From positions 1,369,501 to 1,433,500 of the forward strand of contig NC_003063.2 in NCBI RefSeq assembly GCF_000092025.1: DNA of 64,000 nucleotides, written 5' to 3'. Every line of letters starts with the position of its first letter. Position 1 is the first letter of the stretch. The notes under the pieces are model-generated. The model was not told the DNA's origin and did no database searches. It worked only from the letters and a program-made list of their open reading frames with translations. Position numbers and translations under genes: made by a program. Shown piece by piece: positions 45,420 to 54,444 of this stretch. The stretch comes from Agrobacterium fabrum str. C58. GTDB taxonomy: Bacteria; Pseudomonadota; Alphaproteobacteria; Rhizobiales; Rhizobiaceae.

Positions 45420-46601
45420 ATGCCCCTAGCCATCTTCGCCTTGACGATCGCGGCCTATGCGATCGGAACAACGGAGTTCGTCATTGTCGGCCTTCTGCCG
45501 ACGGTGGCGAACGATCTCCACATCACCCTGCCGCTTGCCGGCCTCATCGTCAGTGTTTATGCGCTTGGCGTCACCTTCGGCGCGCCGATTCTGACCGCGC
45601 TCACCGGCAGGATTGAAAGAAAGCCGCTTCTGCTTGGCCTGATGGCCCTCTTCATCGTCGGCAACACGGCAGCGGCCCTTTCGCCCAGCTATGAGATGTT
45701 ACTCGTCGCCCGCGTGATCGCCGCCTTTGCGCATGGTGTCTTCTTCTCTGTCGGCGCGACCATTGCCGCCGATCTCGTGCCGGAAAATCGCCGCGCCTCG
45801 GCGATCGCCATGATGTTCATGGGTCTGACCGTTGCCATTGTCACCGGCGTGCCGATCGGCACCTATATCGGTCAGATATTCGGCTGGCGTGCGACATTCT
45901 GGGCCGTTGGTGCGCTTGGTATCGTTGCCTTCGTTGCGATTGCGGTCCTGTTGCCGAACACGCTGAAAAAGGCTCCTCCGGCAAGCATTTTCGATCAGGT
46001 CCGCGTGCTTGGCTCCGGCCGTCTGCTGATCGTCTTCGCCATGACCGCACTTGGTTACGGCGGCACCTTCGTCGCCTTCACCTTTCTGGCGCCGATCTTG
46101 CAGGATGTCACCGGCTTTTCGGAATCCAGTGTCAGCCTGATCCTCGTGCTCTACGGCATCGCCATCGCCGCCGGCAATATCGGCGGCGGCAAGATCGCCA
46201 ACCACAACCCGGTCAAGGCGTTGATCGGCCTCTTCGCCCTGCAGGCAATCGTTCTGGTGATCTTTTCCTTCACCGCGGTTTCACCGGTCTTGACCCTGAT
46301 CACGCTTGTGGCCCTCGGCTTCCTGTCGTTCGCCAACGTTCCCGGCCTGCAACTTTATGTCGTGCAGCTTGCCAAGGAGCACCGCCCCGGTGCCGTCGAT
46401 GTTGCCTCGGCGCTTAACATCGCGGCCTTCAATCTCGGCATCGCACTTGGTGCATGGCTCGGAGGCGTTGTGGTGGAATCGCCGATGGGTCTTGGCGCGA
46501 CCCCCTGGGTTGGTGCGATCCTGGTCGCCGTCGCCTTGTTGCTGACCATCTGGAGCGGCGCACTCGACCGCCGTGCAGCCCCCGTGCTGAAAGCCGCGTG
46601 A
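45420..46601 (+). CDS. MFS transporter, DHA1 family (AraJ/YdhP-like exporter)
   Basis: 393 aa inner-membrane protein with 12 predicted hydrophobic segments. It opens MPLAIFALTIAAYAIGTTEFVIVGLLP, the standard sugar-efflux/arabinose-efflux DHA1 start, and the second repeat begins near LLIVFAMTALGYGG. Start 45420 has AGAGGA ahead; a longer frame to 45306 carries no membrane signal. Function is proton-driven export of sugars or drugs. First gene of a plus-strand set with a luciferase-like monooxygenase and an aldo-keto reductase. Confidence 0.92.
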   Translation: MPLAIFALTIAAYAIGTTEFVIVGLLPTVANDLHITLPLAGLIVSVYALGVTFGAPILTALTGRIERKPLLLGLMALFIVGNTAAALSPSYEMLLVARVIAAFAHGVFFSVGATIAADLVPENRRASAIAMMFMGLTVAIVTGVPIGTYIGQIFGWRATFWAVGALGIVAFVAIAVLLPNTLKKAPPASIFDQVRVLGSGRLLIVFAMTALGYGGTFVAFTFLAPILQDVTGFSESSVSLILVLYGIAIAAGNIGGGKIANHNPVKALIGLFALQAIVLVIFSFTAVSPVLTLITLVALGFLSFANVPGLQLYVVQLAKEHRPGAVDVASALNIAAFNLGIALGAWLGGVVVESPMGLGATPWVGAILVAVALLLTIWSGALDRRAAPVLKAA

Positions 46602-46665
46602 TGCCTGAAGGCCCGGCACATAGGTGCCGGGCCGCACCCACCCGATTTTATTCCGGAGAATTCTG

Positions 46666-47691
46666 ATGTCCCTTTCAAACACAGGCCATTCTTCCGCGCT
46701 TGACCTCATTCGCAAACCCGCTGGCGGCCTGACGCTCGGTATCGAACTGCCGCTCGACAATGACTGGTCGCCGGAACGGGAAGAACAGCGCGTCAGGGAA
46801 GGCCGTCCCTTCGGTGTTCCCGATCTCACCCGCTATCCCGATCTCATCCGCCAGGTCGACCGTTCCGGCTTCGCCGCCGTGTGGATGCGCGACGTGCCGG
46901 TCTTCGACCCAAACAATTTCGGCGACGCCGGTTCGGTCTATGATCCCTTCGTCAATCTCGGTTACCTCGCTGGACTCACCAAGAATGTCGCGCTCGGCAC
47001 GGCAGCCATCGTCCTGCCGCTGCGTCACCCGATGATGGTCGCCAAGGCAGCAGCCTCTGTCGACCGGCTGTCCGGCGGACGGCTGATCCTCGGTGTCGCC
47101 TCTGGCGACCGGCCGGTGGAATATCCGCTGCTCGGTCTCGATTTCGAGGGCCGCGGCGAAGCGTTTCGTGGTGCCGTTTCCTATCTGCGCGCTGCCGGGA
47201 AGGCCGGAGGCTTGCCGCTCGGTGACGGCCGCATCGAAGCGAGCCTCGACCTGCTGCCGAAGCCGCAGCAGCCGCAGATCCCGATGATCATTGCCGGGCA
47301 GGGCCAACAGTCGCCGGAATGGATCGCTGCCAATATGGAAGGGCGGTTCGTCTATCCCAACGGGCTGGAGCGGCTCGCCGCCCAGGCGCGCGACTGGACT
47401 GCCGCCCGCAAAAGCCTCGGCCTGCCGCGTGGCGCCTTCGTCAGCGCTTTCCATCTCGACCTCGCCGACGATCCGGACGAGCGGCCGGCACCCCGCCGCT
47501 TTGGCGCGCGGCTCGGGCGCAATGCCTTCATCGATCATCTCAATGCGCTGGAAGACGCCGGCGTCGATCATCTCGCACTTCTGCTGCGGCCTTCACGGCG
47601 GCCGCTGGATGAGGTGATCGACGAATTGTCGCGCGATGTCCTGCCTGTCCTCAACCGCCAATCCTCCCCGGCGAAGACCGCTGCGGAGTAA
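46666..47691 (+). CDS. LLM-class flavin-dependent oxidoreductase
   Basis: 341 aa luciferase-like (TIM-barrel) FMNH2-dependent monooxygenase type. Marks are TRYPDLIRQVDRSGFAAVWM, LGTAAIVLPLRHPMMVAKAA, and LSGGRLILGVASGDRPVEYP, the classical LLM core. Substrates range from alkanesulfonates to nitriles and terpenes; here unknown. CCGGAG sits before ATG 46666. It lies between the MFS exporter and the aldo-keto reductase on one strand with short gaps, so the three may be co-expressed. Confidence 0.88.
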   Translation: MSLSNTGHSSALDLIRKPAGGLTLGIELPLDNDWSPEREEQRVREGRPFGVPDLTRYPDLIRQVDRSGFAAVWMRDVPVFDPNNFGDAGSVYDPFVNLGYLAGLTKNVALGTAAIVLPLRHPMMVAKAAASVDRLSGGRLILGVASGDRPVEYPLLGLDFEGRGEAFRGAVSYLRAAGKAGGLPLGDGRIEASLDLLPKPQQPQIPMIIAGQGQQSPEWIAANMEGRFVYPNGLERLAAQARDWTAARKSLGLPRGAFVSAFHLDLADDPDERPAPRRFGARLGRNAFIDHLNALEDAGVDHLALLLRPSRRPLDEVIDELSRDVLPVLNRQSSPAKTAAE

Positions 47692-47705
47692 CCAAGGAGA
47701 AACCC

Positions 47706-48539
47706 ATGCACAACGTAACCGCCAACGGAGCCACCATTCCGGCCCTCGGCTTCGGCACTTTCCGTATACCCGGTTCCGATGTTCTCAGGATCGTTCCGCA
47801 TGCGCTGAAGGTTGGCTTCCGCCATGTGGACACCGCGCAGATCTATGGCAATGAAGCGGAAGTCGGTGAAGCCATCGCCAACTCCGGCGTCGCCCGCGGC
47901 GATATCTTCCTGACCACCAAGGTCTGGGTCGAGAACTACGGGCATGATGCCTTCATCAAATCCGTCGACGAGAGCCTGAAGAAGCTTAAGACCGATTATG
48001 TCGATCTGCTTCTGCTGCATTGGCCGAATGAAGCGGTTTCGCTTGCCGAGCAGATCGGCGCGCTGAACGAGGTGAAGGAAGCCGGCAAGGTTCGCCACAT
48101 CGGCGTTTCCAACTTCAACACCGAGTTGATGGCTGAATCGGTCAAGCTCTCCAGGGCTCCGATCGTCACCAACCAGATCGAATACCATCCTTATCTCAGT
48201 CAGGACGTGGTCATCGCCGCGGCAAGAAAGGCCGGCATGTCGGTCACCGGCTATTTCGGCATGGCCGATGGCAAGGTCTTTAACGACCCGGTCCTTAGGG
48301 ATATCGGTGCCCGGCATGGCAAGTCGGTCGCGCAGGTGGTGCTGCGCTGGCTCGTTCAGCAGGAAGGCGTCATCGCGCTGTCCAAGACGGTCGGCGAGGC
48401 TCGCGTTCTCGAAAACTTCGCGATTTTCGACTTCGCACTCTCGGCCGATGAAATGGCCGCCATCCATGCTCTGGCTGTTCCCGGCGGCCGCATCGTGTCG
48501 CCGGATGGTCTTGCGCCGGTCTGGGACAAGGCTGCCTGA
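47706..48539 (+). CDS. Aldo/keto reductase (DkgA/DkgB-like)
   Basis: 277 aa TIM-barrel reductase using NADPH. It starts ANGATIPALGFGTFRIPG, has the catalytic Asp and Tyr in GFRHVDTAQIYGNEAEVGEA, the Lys in TTKVW and the His in LLLLHWP. This fits the 2,5-diketogluconate reductase/methylglyoxal reductase branch, which reduces reactive carbonyls to alcohols. AAGGAG stands before ATG 47706, 14 bases after the LLM stop. Together with the DJ-1 genes nearby it suggests a carbonyl-detoxifying neighbourhood. Confidence 0.91.
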   Translation: MHNVTANGATIPALGFGTFRIPGSDVLRIVPHALKVGFRHVDTAQIYGNEAEVGEAIANSGVARGDIFLTTKVWVENYGHDAFIKSVDESLKKLKTDYVDLLLLHWPNEAVSLAEQIGALNEVKEAGKVRHIGVSNFNTELMAESVKLSRAPIVTNQIEYHPYLSQDVVIAAARKAGMSVTGYFGMADGKVFNDPVLRDIGARHGKSVAQVVLRWLVQQEGVIALSKTVGEARVLENFAIFDFALSADEMAAIHALAVPGGRIVSPDGLAPVWDKAA

Positions 48540-48548
48540 TATCCGGAG

Positions 48549-48571
48549 GGGAGGGGCATACTGCTCCTCCC
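48549..48571. terminator. Hairpin after the aldo/keto reductase gene
   Basis: GGGAGGGGC-ATACT-GCTCCTCCC forms a nine-base stem with one G-U pair around a five-base loop, 10 bases after the stop. It lies between convergent genes; no long T-run follows, so strength is uncertain. Confidence 0.5.
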
Positions 48572-48646
48572 TCATCTGTTCAAATGCCCATCGTAGATGA
48601 AACGTCTCTTCGACAGGAGGAGCGGCCGCTTCGTCTATCGATACCC

Positions 48647-49495
48647 TTAGAGATTGAGATCGACGAGGGCCTGCCGCATTACATAGGCGTCAACATCGAC
48701 CCCGGTCCAATATTTGATGCCTATGACGCCCTGATTGACCAGCATGCCGAGACCATCGGCCGTCTTGCTGCCCGCGGCCTCTGCGGCACGGATCAGCCGC
48801 GTGCGCGGCGGATTATGGATGCCGTCGGCAACGACCATGGAGGGACGCAGCGTCTTCAGATCGATGTCGGGCAAGCCGTCTATATCAGGATAAAGGCCTA
48901 CCGAGGTGGCGTGAATGACGATATCCGTCTCTTCGGGAATGGCGAAGGCGTCTTCCCATGCGGCGAAGGTGGCGGTGGCCGGCGTCTTTTCGTCAATCAG
49001 CCGCGCCACGGTTTCACCACGTTCCCGGTTGCGGTTGACCACGGTGATATGCGCGGCACCGGCGAGTGCCACCTCGACACACACCGCGCGCGCCGCGCCG
49101 CCGGCGCCGAACAGCACGACCTTCTTGTCCTTCGGGTCGATGACGTCGCGAAGCGCCTTGACGAAACCCTTGCCATCGGTGTTTTCGCCGATCAGCCTGT
49201 CGCCCCGCCGGACGATGGTGTTGACGGCGCCGATGATCTCGGCGGATTCCCCCAGGCCGTCGAGATGCTGGATGACCGCGACCTTGTGGGGAATGGAGCA
49301 GTTGAACCCGGCCCAGCCCATCGCACGTGCACCCGCCACGGCATCCTTCAGGTTTTCGGGGCTGACCTCCAGATTGATATAACGCCAGTTCAGGCCGTGA
49401 TGCTGATAGGCAGCCTCGATCATGGCGACCGTCGGGTTCTCTCCGGCCGGCATGGCGAAGGAGCCGGTTATCTCGGCGAGAAAGTCATGGGGCAT
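48647..49495 (-). CDS. Shikimate/quinate dehydrogenase-like protein (AroE family, variant substrate site)
   Basis: 282 aa. It keeps the AroE catalytic lysine (NCSIPHK, usually NVTVPHK) and aspartate (GENTDGKGFVKAL), and the NADP-binding loop GAGGAARAVCVEV followed by VVNRNRERGE. At the shikimate-binding end it reads EITGSFAMPAGENPTVAM where classic AroE has a Ser-x-Ser motif (such as HSxSP). So it is an AroE-like dehydrogenase with another acid as likely substrate. Start 49495 has GGAG seven bases ahead and overlaps the GMC stop by 11 bases. Confidence 0.85.
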   Translation of the reverse strand: MPHDFLAEITGSFAMPAGENPTVAMIEAAYQHHGLNWRYINLEVSPENLKDAVAGARAMGWAGFNCSIPHKVAVIQHLDGLGESAEIIGAVNTIVRRGDRLIGENTDGKGFVKALRDVIDPKDKKVVLFGAGGAARAVCVEVALAGAAHITVVNRNRERGETVARLIDEKTPATATFAAWEDAFAIPEETDIVIHATSVGLYPDIDGLPDIDLKTLRPSMVVADGIHNPPRTRLIRAAEAAGSKTADGLGMLVNQGVIGIKYWTGVDVDAYVMRQALVDLNL

Positions 49496-51068
49496 GGTTG
49501 TTCTCCGAAGATAAAATGTCATGGGCGCGAAGGCTTGAAAACCGGCTTTGACGAATATGATCGCCGACGCGCAGCGCCTGAGCCGCAACGGTAAGGGCGG
49601 GATTGAGTGCCGCCGAGGACGGAAAGAACCCGGCGTCGACGACATAGAGATTAGGGTGATCGTAGGTCTGGCACAGGGCGTTTAGCGCCGCCTCTTTCGG
49701 GTCGTCACCCATGCGCACGGTGCCACATTGATGCGACGGCGCCTCGATGCCGAAGGAATGGCCGAGAACGACGGGGAAACCATTTTTTCTCAACAATGAA
49801 CGCATATGCCGCACAAATCGCTGATGGGCTTCCCGGTCGCCGGGACGGTAGATCAACTCCGCCCCATTTTTCCCCCACGGCTTTACCCGGCTGTCATATT
49901 TCGGCGTGTCCTCCGACATGACGAGAAAATCGACACTGTGGCGGGCAAGGAGATTGGCAAGAGGTCTTGGCATCCAGGGATAGGCGGCGCGGATCATCGG
50001 GCCTTGAATGTTGCCCAGCATCTGGACATTGCCGCGGGCGGCCTCATCGCCCGGCGTGCCGTCAAAAAAGTCGTTGAGCGACATTGTTTTCGGGAAACGG
50101 GTGTCGTTGATGGTGAAGGGCAACAAGCCCATCAGCCCGCTCAGATGGTGGTTCATCAGGTAACGGCCGACGACACCGGAGGAATTGGCAAGGCCGTTGG
50201 GCTTCTTCTCGTCTGCCGAGCGAAGCAGGATGAGGGCGGAGTTGATGGCACCCGCCGAGAGAACGAAAAGCGGCGCCTCGATTGTCGTGATTTCGCCCGC
50301 CCGTTCGATTTCCACCGCCACGATATGTTTGCCATCCCCATCGGCAATCAGCCGACGCACCCGCGCGCCGGTCAGCAGCGAGACATTGGGGTGTCTTAAT
50401 GCCGGGCGCAGAAGCCGGGTCTCGGCATCGCCCTTGGCATCGAAACGGCACACGAAGGCATCGCAGGTGCCGCAGCGTCGACAGAGGCCGCCAGGGCCAT
50501 AGTCGATTGCCGAAGGCATGTGGAAGGGGCGCAGGCCGAGCCGCTCGAAGCCCTTCGCCACACGGCCGATGACGGGCTCGTGGGGGATCGGCGCATGCAT
50601 GTAGGGTGCTGAGCGCGGTGGCTCGGTCGGATCGTCTCCGGCCCGGCCCCTGACGCCGAAAAGCCGTTCGGCCTCGGCGTAGAATGGCTCCAGTTCCGCA
50701 TAGGAAACAGGCCATGCGGGCGAAACCCCATCCTCATGCTCGACTTCGCGAAAGTCGCGGTCGCGAAAACGGAACATGGCGGTTCCGTAGAACTTGGTAT
50801 GGCCGCCGACGTAATAATATTGCCCGGGGCGATAGGTACGTCCGGTTTCGTCGCGGTAGAGATCGGTGGTGCGATAACGGTTTTGAACGAAAACGGCTTC
50901 CGCGTCGGCATTTTCGGGTTCGTTCGGCAGCTTTTCTCCCCGCTCGATGATCAATATCTTCGCACCCGTCGCGGCAAGCTTCAGCGCGACCGCGCTTCCG
51001 CCGACGCCGGAGCCGATGATGACGATATCCGGTTTGCTGCCGGGGTCTCCCTTTGAGCTGAAAGACAT
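49485..51068 (-). CDS. GMC-family FAD oxidoreductase
   Basis: 527 aa. FAD motif DIVIIGSGVGGSAVALKLAA at residues 15-34. The middle has GPGGLCRRCGTCDAFVCRFD, with four closely spaced cysteines (C-x2-C-x2-C-x4-C), and the C-terminus ends with SSAALNPALTVAAQALRVGD, the second GMC signature. The cysteine set recalls fructose/glucose-dehydrogenase-like GMC enzymes, where a cluster near FAD passes electrons; whether it binds iron here is unknown. AGGAGG precedes the ATG. Coupled to the AroE-like gene and divergent from AraC. Confidence 0.88.
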   Translation of the reverse strand: MSFSSKGDPGSKPDIVIIGSGVGGSAVALKLAATGAKILIIERGEKLPNEPENADAEAVFVQNRYRTTDLYRDETGRTYRPGQYYYVGGHTKFYGTAMFRFRDRDFREVEHEDGVSPAWPVSYAELEPFYAEAERLFGVRGRAGDDPTEPPRSAPYMHAPIPHEPVIGRVAKGFERLGLRPFHMPSAIDYGPGGLCRRCGTCDAFVCRFDAKGDAETRLLRPALRHPNVSLLTGARVRRLIADGDGKHIVAVEIERAGEITTIEAPLFVLSAGAINSALILLRSADEKKPNGLANSSGVVGRYLMNHHLSGLMGLLPFTINDTRFPKTMSLNDFFDGTPGDEAARGNVQMLGNIQGPMIRAAYPWMPRPLANLLARHSVDFLVMSEDTPKYDSRVKPWGKNGAELIYRPGDREAHQRFVRHMRSLLRKNGFPVVLGHSFGIEAPSHQCGTVRMGDDPKEAALNALCQTYDHPNLYVVDAGFFPSSAALNPALTVAAQALRVGDHIRQSRFSSLRAHDILSSENNHAP

Positions 51069-51207
51069 GTTTCCTCCTCGTCCTCCTCACGGCCTGCTTT
51101 TTAACGGAGGATAATCATCGCGGCTGCATCGACCATTCCCGCTTGCGGCGTTTTCTTGTATGATTGCCGCATCCTGCTGCCGTGATTTGCGAGAAAGGTC
51201 GAAAGAG

Positions 51208-52101
51208 ATGGAGCCATGGTTCGAGGCCGTCAGTGTTCCGGCCGACCGTTCGTGGCTGCTGTTCGATCGTCGTCTGCCGGAATTTCCCTTCAACTGGCAT
51301 TACCATCCCGAATTTGAGCTGACCCTGACACTCAACAGCGCCGGCATGCGCTTTGTCGGGGATTCGGTGGAAAACTATGGCGATGGCGATCTTGTTCTTC
51401 TCGGCCCGAACCTGCCGCATGCCTGGCAGTCGCATGGCTTGATAAACGCGCCGGGTGTTCATCGCGCGGTGGTCTGCTGGTTTACCCGTGACTGGATCGA
51501 GGGCTTGATCGCGCTGACGCCGGAACTGAGCGCCATCACGCCGCTGCTCGTTGAAAGCGGCCACGGCATCTGTTTCGGCGAGGACGCGCTGGCGAAAGTG
51601 GGTGAGCGTCTGGCGACATTGCATAAAATCGCGCCGGAACAGCAGATATTGACGCTGCTTGGCGTTCTCGTCGATCTCGCGCGCGTATCTGACCGCAGGC
51701 CGCTTTCGGCCGGAGAGGTGACCGCCAGCACCGCGCCGCGGGATCGGGCGCGCATGCAGCGGGTTCTCAATCATATTCACGCCCATTATATCGGGACCAT
51801 CAGCATCAAGCCCCTGAGCGAGATAGCGCATCTCAGCGACAGCCAGTTGCAGCGGCTTTTCAAGCGCTCGACCCGCATGACGATCAGTCAGTATATCGGC
51901 CAGTTACGTGTTGGTGGTGCATGCCGTCTGCTCGCGCAGACGGATCTGTCTCTCGCCCGGATAGCCGAGGAGACCGGCTTTTCCGATGCCGCGCATTTTT
52001 CGCGCCAGTTCCGCGCGGCCAGAGGCATGACGCCGGGTGATTACCGGCGGCAGTTCGACCAGACCCAGCGCTGGCAATCGCCAGCCTGCACTAAAGACTA
52101 G
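51208..52101 (+). CDS. AraC-family transcriptional regulator
   Basis: 297 aa. An N-terminal cupin-like sensing domain (FPFNWHYHPEFELTLTLNSA, VLLGPNLPHAWQSHG) precedes the double helix-turn-helix domain from about residue 190 (IHAHYIGTISIKPLSEIAHL, then RIAEETGFSDAAHFSRQFRA). Start 51208 (MEPWFEAV) is preferred to 51160. Divergent from the GMC/AroE-like operon across about 140 bases and most likely its regulator. It ends 11 bases inside the oppositely oriented mscS gene. Confidence 0.91.
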   Translation: MEPWFEAVSVPADRSWLLFDRRLPEFPFNWHYHPEFELTLTLNSAGMRFVGDSVENYGDGDLVLLGPNLPHAWQSHGLINAPGVHRAVVCWFTRDWIEGLIALTPELSAITPLLVESGHGICFGEDALAKVGERLATLHKIAPEQQILTLLGVLVDLARVSDRRPLSAGEVTASTAPRDRARMQRVLNHIHAHYIGTISIKPLSEIAHLSDSQLQRLFKRSTRMTISQYIGQLRVGGACRLLAQTDLSLARIAEETGFSDAAHFSRQFRAARGMTPGDYRRQFDQTQRWQSPACTKD

Positions 52102-54109
52102 TGCTGTCTTCCTGCTCGCCTGCCCTGGCGAGAAGCTGCGACTGATAGGCTGCAGCTGTCGCCTCCGGCGTCTTGCCGCCGCCGACCCGAATGCTCGGCT
52201 GAGCGAAGGCGATGCCATTTTTCTGGAAGGCCTCGCGCAGCATCGCGTAGGCGGAGCGTCGGATGAAACTTTGCTGGCTGGTCGGCACGGTGACCATGGC
52301 GAAGCTGATGGCGATCCCGTATTCGCCAAATTCCTCGACACCCTTCATTTTCAGGGGCTGGATGAAGAGGCGCCCGAGTTCCGGATCGCCCAGCAGCTCT
52401 TGGCCGATCGCCTTGCCGATCTTGCGGGCCTTCTCGATGTCAGTGTCATAGGGCACGGTGACGGAAAACTTTATCTTGGACCAGTCCCGGCTCATATTCT
52501 CGACCGCGCCGAGTTCGCCGAAGGGAACGGTGAAGAGCGGCCCACGATGATGTCGCAGCTTGACCGAACGAAGGCTAAAACCTTCCACGGTTCCCTTGTA
52601 GTTCTTTGCCTGAATATATTCGCCGACCCGGAAGGCATCGTCAAAAAGGTAGAAGATGCCGCTGATGACATCGCGCACCAGCGCCTGAGAGCCGAAACCG
52701 ATCGCCACGCCGAAAATGCCTGCGCCGGCTATCAGCGGACCGATATCGACACCGAGCTGGCCGAGGATGACGAGACCTGCGACGATGAAAAGCGAAACCG
52801 CCAGCACGTTGCGCAGAATCGGAAGCAGCGTGTGAAGGCGGGTGGCGTGGGTTTCCTCCGTGGGATTTTCGGCCTCCGAACCGGCCGGGGCCGTCATGAT
52901 GTTGCGATCGATGGCGGCCTTGGTGAGATGCCACACCAGATCGGCAAGCAGCAATATGACGATGCTTTTCAGAAATCCGTAGAACAGGGTCGCTGTCTGC
53001 GGGTCGCCATGGCCGATCATGTGGCCGTCCATGTCCCAGACGGTGGCTATCCAGGCAATGGCAAGCCCGGTGATCGCCGCTCTGGCGCCGCGAACAAGAA
53101 GGACGCTCCGGCTGTCCGACGCCGGCATCACGAAATGAACCGCAACATAGTCGCGTATGGCGTGGCCGATGGCGCGCATCATGGGTGGAAGCAGGAGAAT
53201 ATAGAGGCCGATCCAGAAGGCTGTTCTGAGATCAAGGCGCCAGAGCAGCCAGACAGCAGCAAGATGAAGGCAAAGCAGGCTCCTTGTCGCGACACTCCGG
53301 TTGACACTGTGCCAGACGAGTTCGACTGAAAGCCCCAACATGATGCAGGATATGAGAAAGGCAGCCGCTTGAAGAGCGTTGGCATCAACGTCGAGAATCG
53401 TACCTGTCGCCGTCGAGACCGTCATGGCGAGCCCGAGGCCGACGATTATCTTTAACCGCCCATGAACTTCCGGATGCGCGGCATGCCCGATGGCCGTCGC
53501 CACAAGGCGATAGGCAACGAAGGCCAGAAGACAAAAGGTGGCCACAAGCCGAACGAGGGGCGGCGATTGGATTGCAAATAATGAGGCCGCCATGAAAGCC
53601 GCAAAAACAACGGTTGGCAGGTAATGTTCGATCCCCTTGCCGTGCTGTTGCCACCTCCGGCGAAAAAACCATTCCGCCATTATTCCCAGCGCGACGAGCA
53701 GAGAGAGAAAGATGGAGGCCGTGGTGTGGCCGTTGCCCGTTGCATCCGCCCGCAGGCGAAGGAAAACCCGCTCGATTTCGCTGGAAATATCCGGCACTGC
53801 CGAGATCACCGTTTGGAAACGATCGCGCGCGTGTCCCTCCCACGTCGCCATTTCCCTGATCACATCACCCATCGAGGTTGTTTCAGGAGAGCTGGTTTCG
53901 GCGGATGCGACAGTGCCGGTCTTCTGCCCGGCCTGGACCTCTATCCAGCGGCGGATTTCGGGATCTTTGAACAGTCGCATCAGGTCGTCGATCTTCTGCG
54001 AGGCCGATGTCTCGGGCGAGCTGTCTTGCTGCGCGACATCCGGGAGCGGAACCTGCGCCAGGGTAGGAGTCGTGCCGAGAAACACAAATAATGCCGCGAG
54101 CCATTTCAT
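52091..54109 (-). CDS. Mechanosensitive channel, MscS family, with periplasmic N-terminal domain
   Basis: 672 aa. Signal peptide MKWLAALFVFLGTTPTLAQV, a periplasmic region to about residue 130, then several membrane segments and the MscS core near residues 470-640 (AGAGIFGVAIGFGSQALVRD is the pore-lining helix, followed by VGEYIQAKNYKGTVEGFSLR). The cytoplasmic beta and C-terminal domain ends near PFQKNGIAFAQPSIRV-like text. This is the larger MscS type of soil bacteria. It would vent solutes on osmotic downshock. Its 3' end overlaps the AraC stop by 11 bases (convergent). Confidence 0.92.
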   Translation of the reverse strand: MKWLAALFVFLGTTPTLAQVPLPDVAQQDSSPETSASQKIDDLMRLFKDPEIRRWIEVQAGQKTGTVASAETSSPETTSMGDVIREMATWEGHARDRFQTVISAVPDISSEIERVFLRLRADATGNGHTTASIFLSLLVALGIMAEWFFRRRWQQHGKGIEHYLPTVVFAAFMAASLFAIQSPPLVRLVATFCLLAFVAYRLVATAIGHAAHPEVHGRLKIIVGLGLAMTVSTATGTILDVDANALQAAAFLISCIMLGLSVELVWHSVNRSVATRSLLCLHLAAVWLLWRLDLRTAFWIGLYILLLPPMMRAIGHAIRDYVAVHFVMPASDSRSVLLVRGARAAITGLAIAWIATVWDMDGHMIGHGDPQTATLFYGFLKSIVILLLADLVWHLTKAAIDRNIMTAPAGSEAENPTEETHATRLHTLLPILRNVLAVSLFIVAGLVILGQLGVDIGPLIAGAGIFGVAIGFGSQALVRDVISGIFYLFDDAFRVGEYIQAKNYKGTVEGFSLRSVKLRHHRGPLFTVPFGELGAVENMSRDWSKIKFSVTVPYDTDIEKARKIGKAIGQELLGDPELGRLFIQPLKMKGVEEFGEYGIAISFAMVTVPTSQQSFIRRSAYAMLREAFQKNGIAFAQPSIRVGGGKTPEATAAAYQSQLLARAGEQEDSTSL

Positions 54110-54444
54110 GAGTGCTTTCGCTATCTTTGCTGCAATACGCCTTGCGGTTCATGAGGCTTTTGCCCCTCGCACCGCCTCCCGTTCTCACAATCCATCTCAG
54201 GCGCCGGTCCTTGATGGACGAAACGATGCCATGCGGGCAGCGTCTCCGCCCAGCCATACGAAGGGGTCGCTCCTGCTGACAACTCGGCGCGTCCAGCTAA
54301 CCTTTCGGCTTGTTCGTATAATTGATCGGGTTAGGCCGCTGGCCTTGCGCGGCGGCGCTGTTTGCATGGGATAACAGCAGCGCTCCAGCAGGCGGTTCAA
54401 ATTGACGCTTGCCAGCCATAACTCGGACAATTATAGTCCGTGTT
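54110..54444. other. Divergent intergenic region (mscS/rrf2)
   Basis: 335 bases without a believable gene. It must hold the promoters of mscS (minus) and of the Rrf2-type gene (plus). A possible plus-strand promoter is TTGACG at 54402-54407 with GACAAT 18 bases further on. The dyad for Rrf2 binding is at 54424-54440. The rest holds nothing I can name. Confidence 0.5.
54424..54440. promoter_or_regulatory. Candidate Rrf2 operator
   Basis: CGGAC-AATTATA-GTCCG, a perfect 5+7+5 inverted repeat that ends four bases before the Rrf2 start codon and overlaps the candidate -10 region. Rrf2 regulators often repress their own gene through such AT-centred dyads. Confidence 0.5.
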
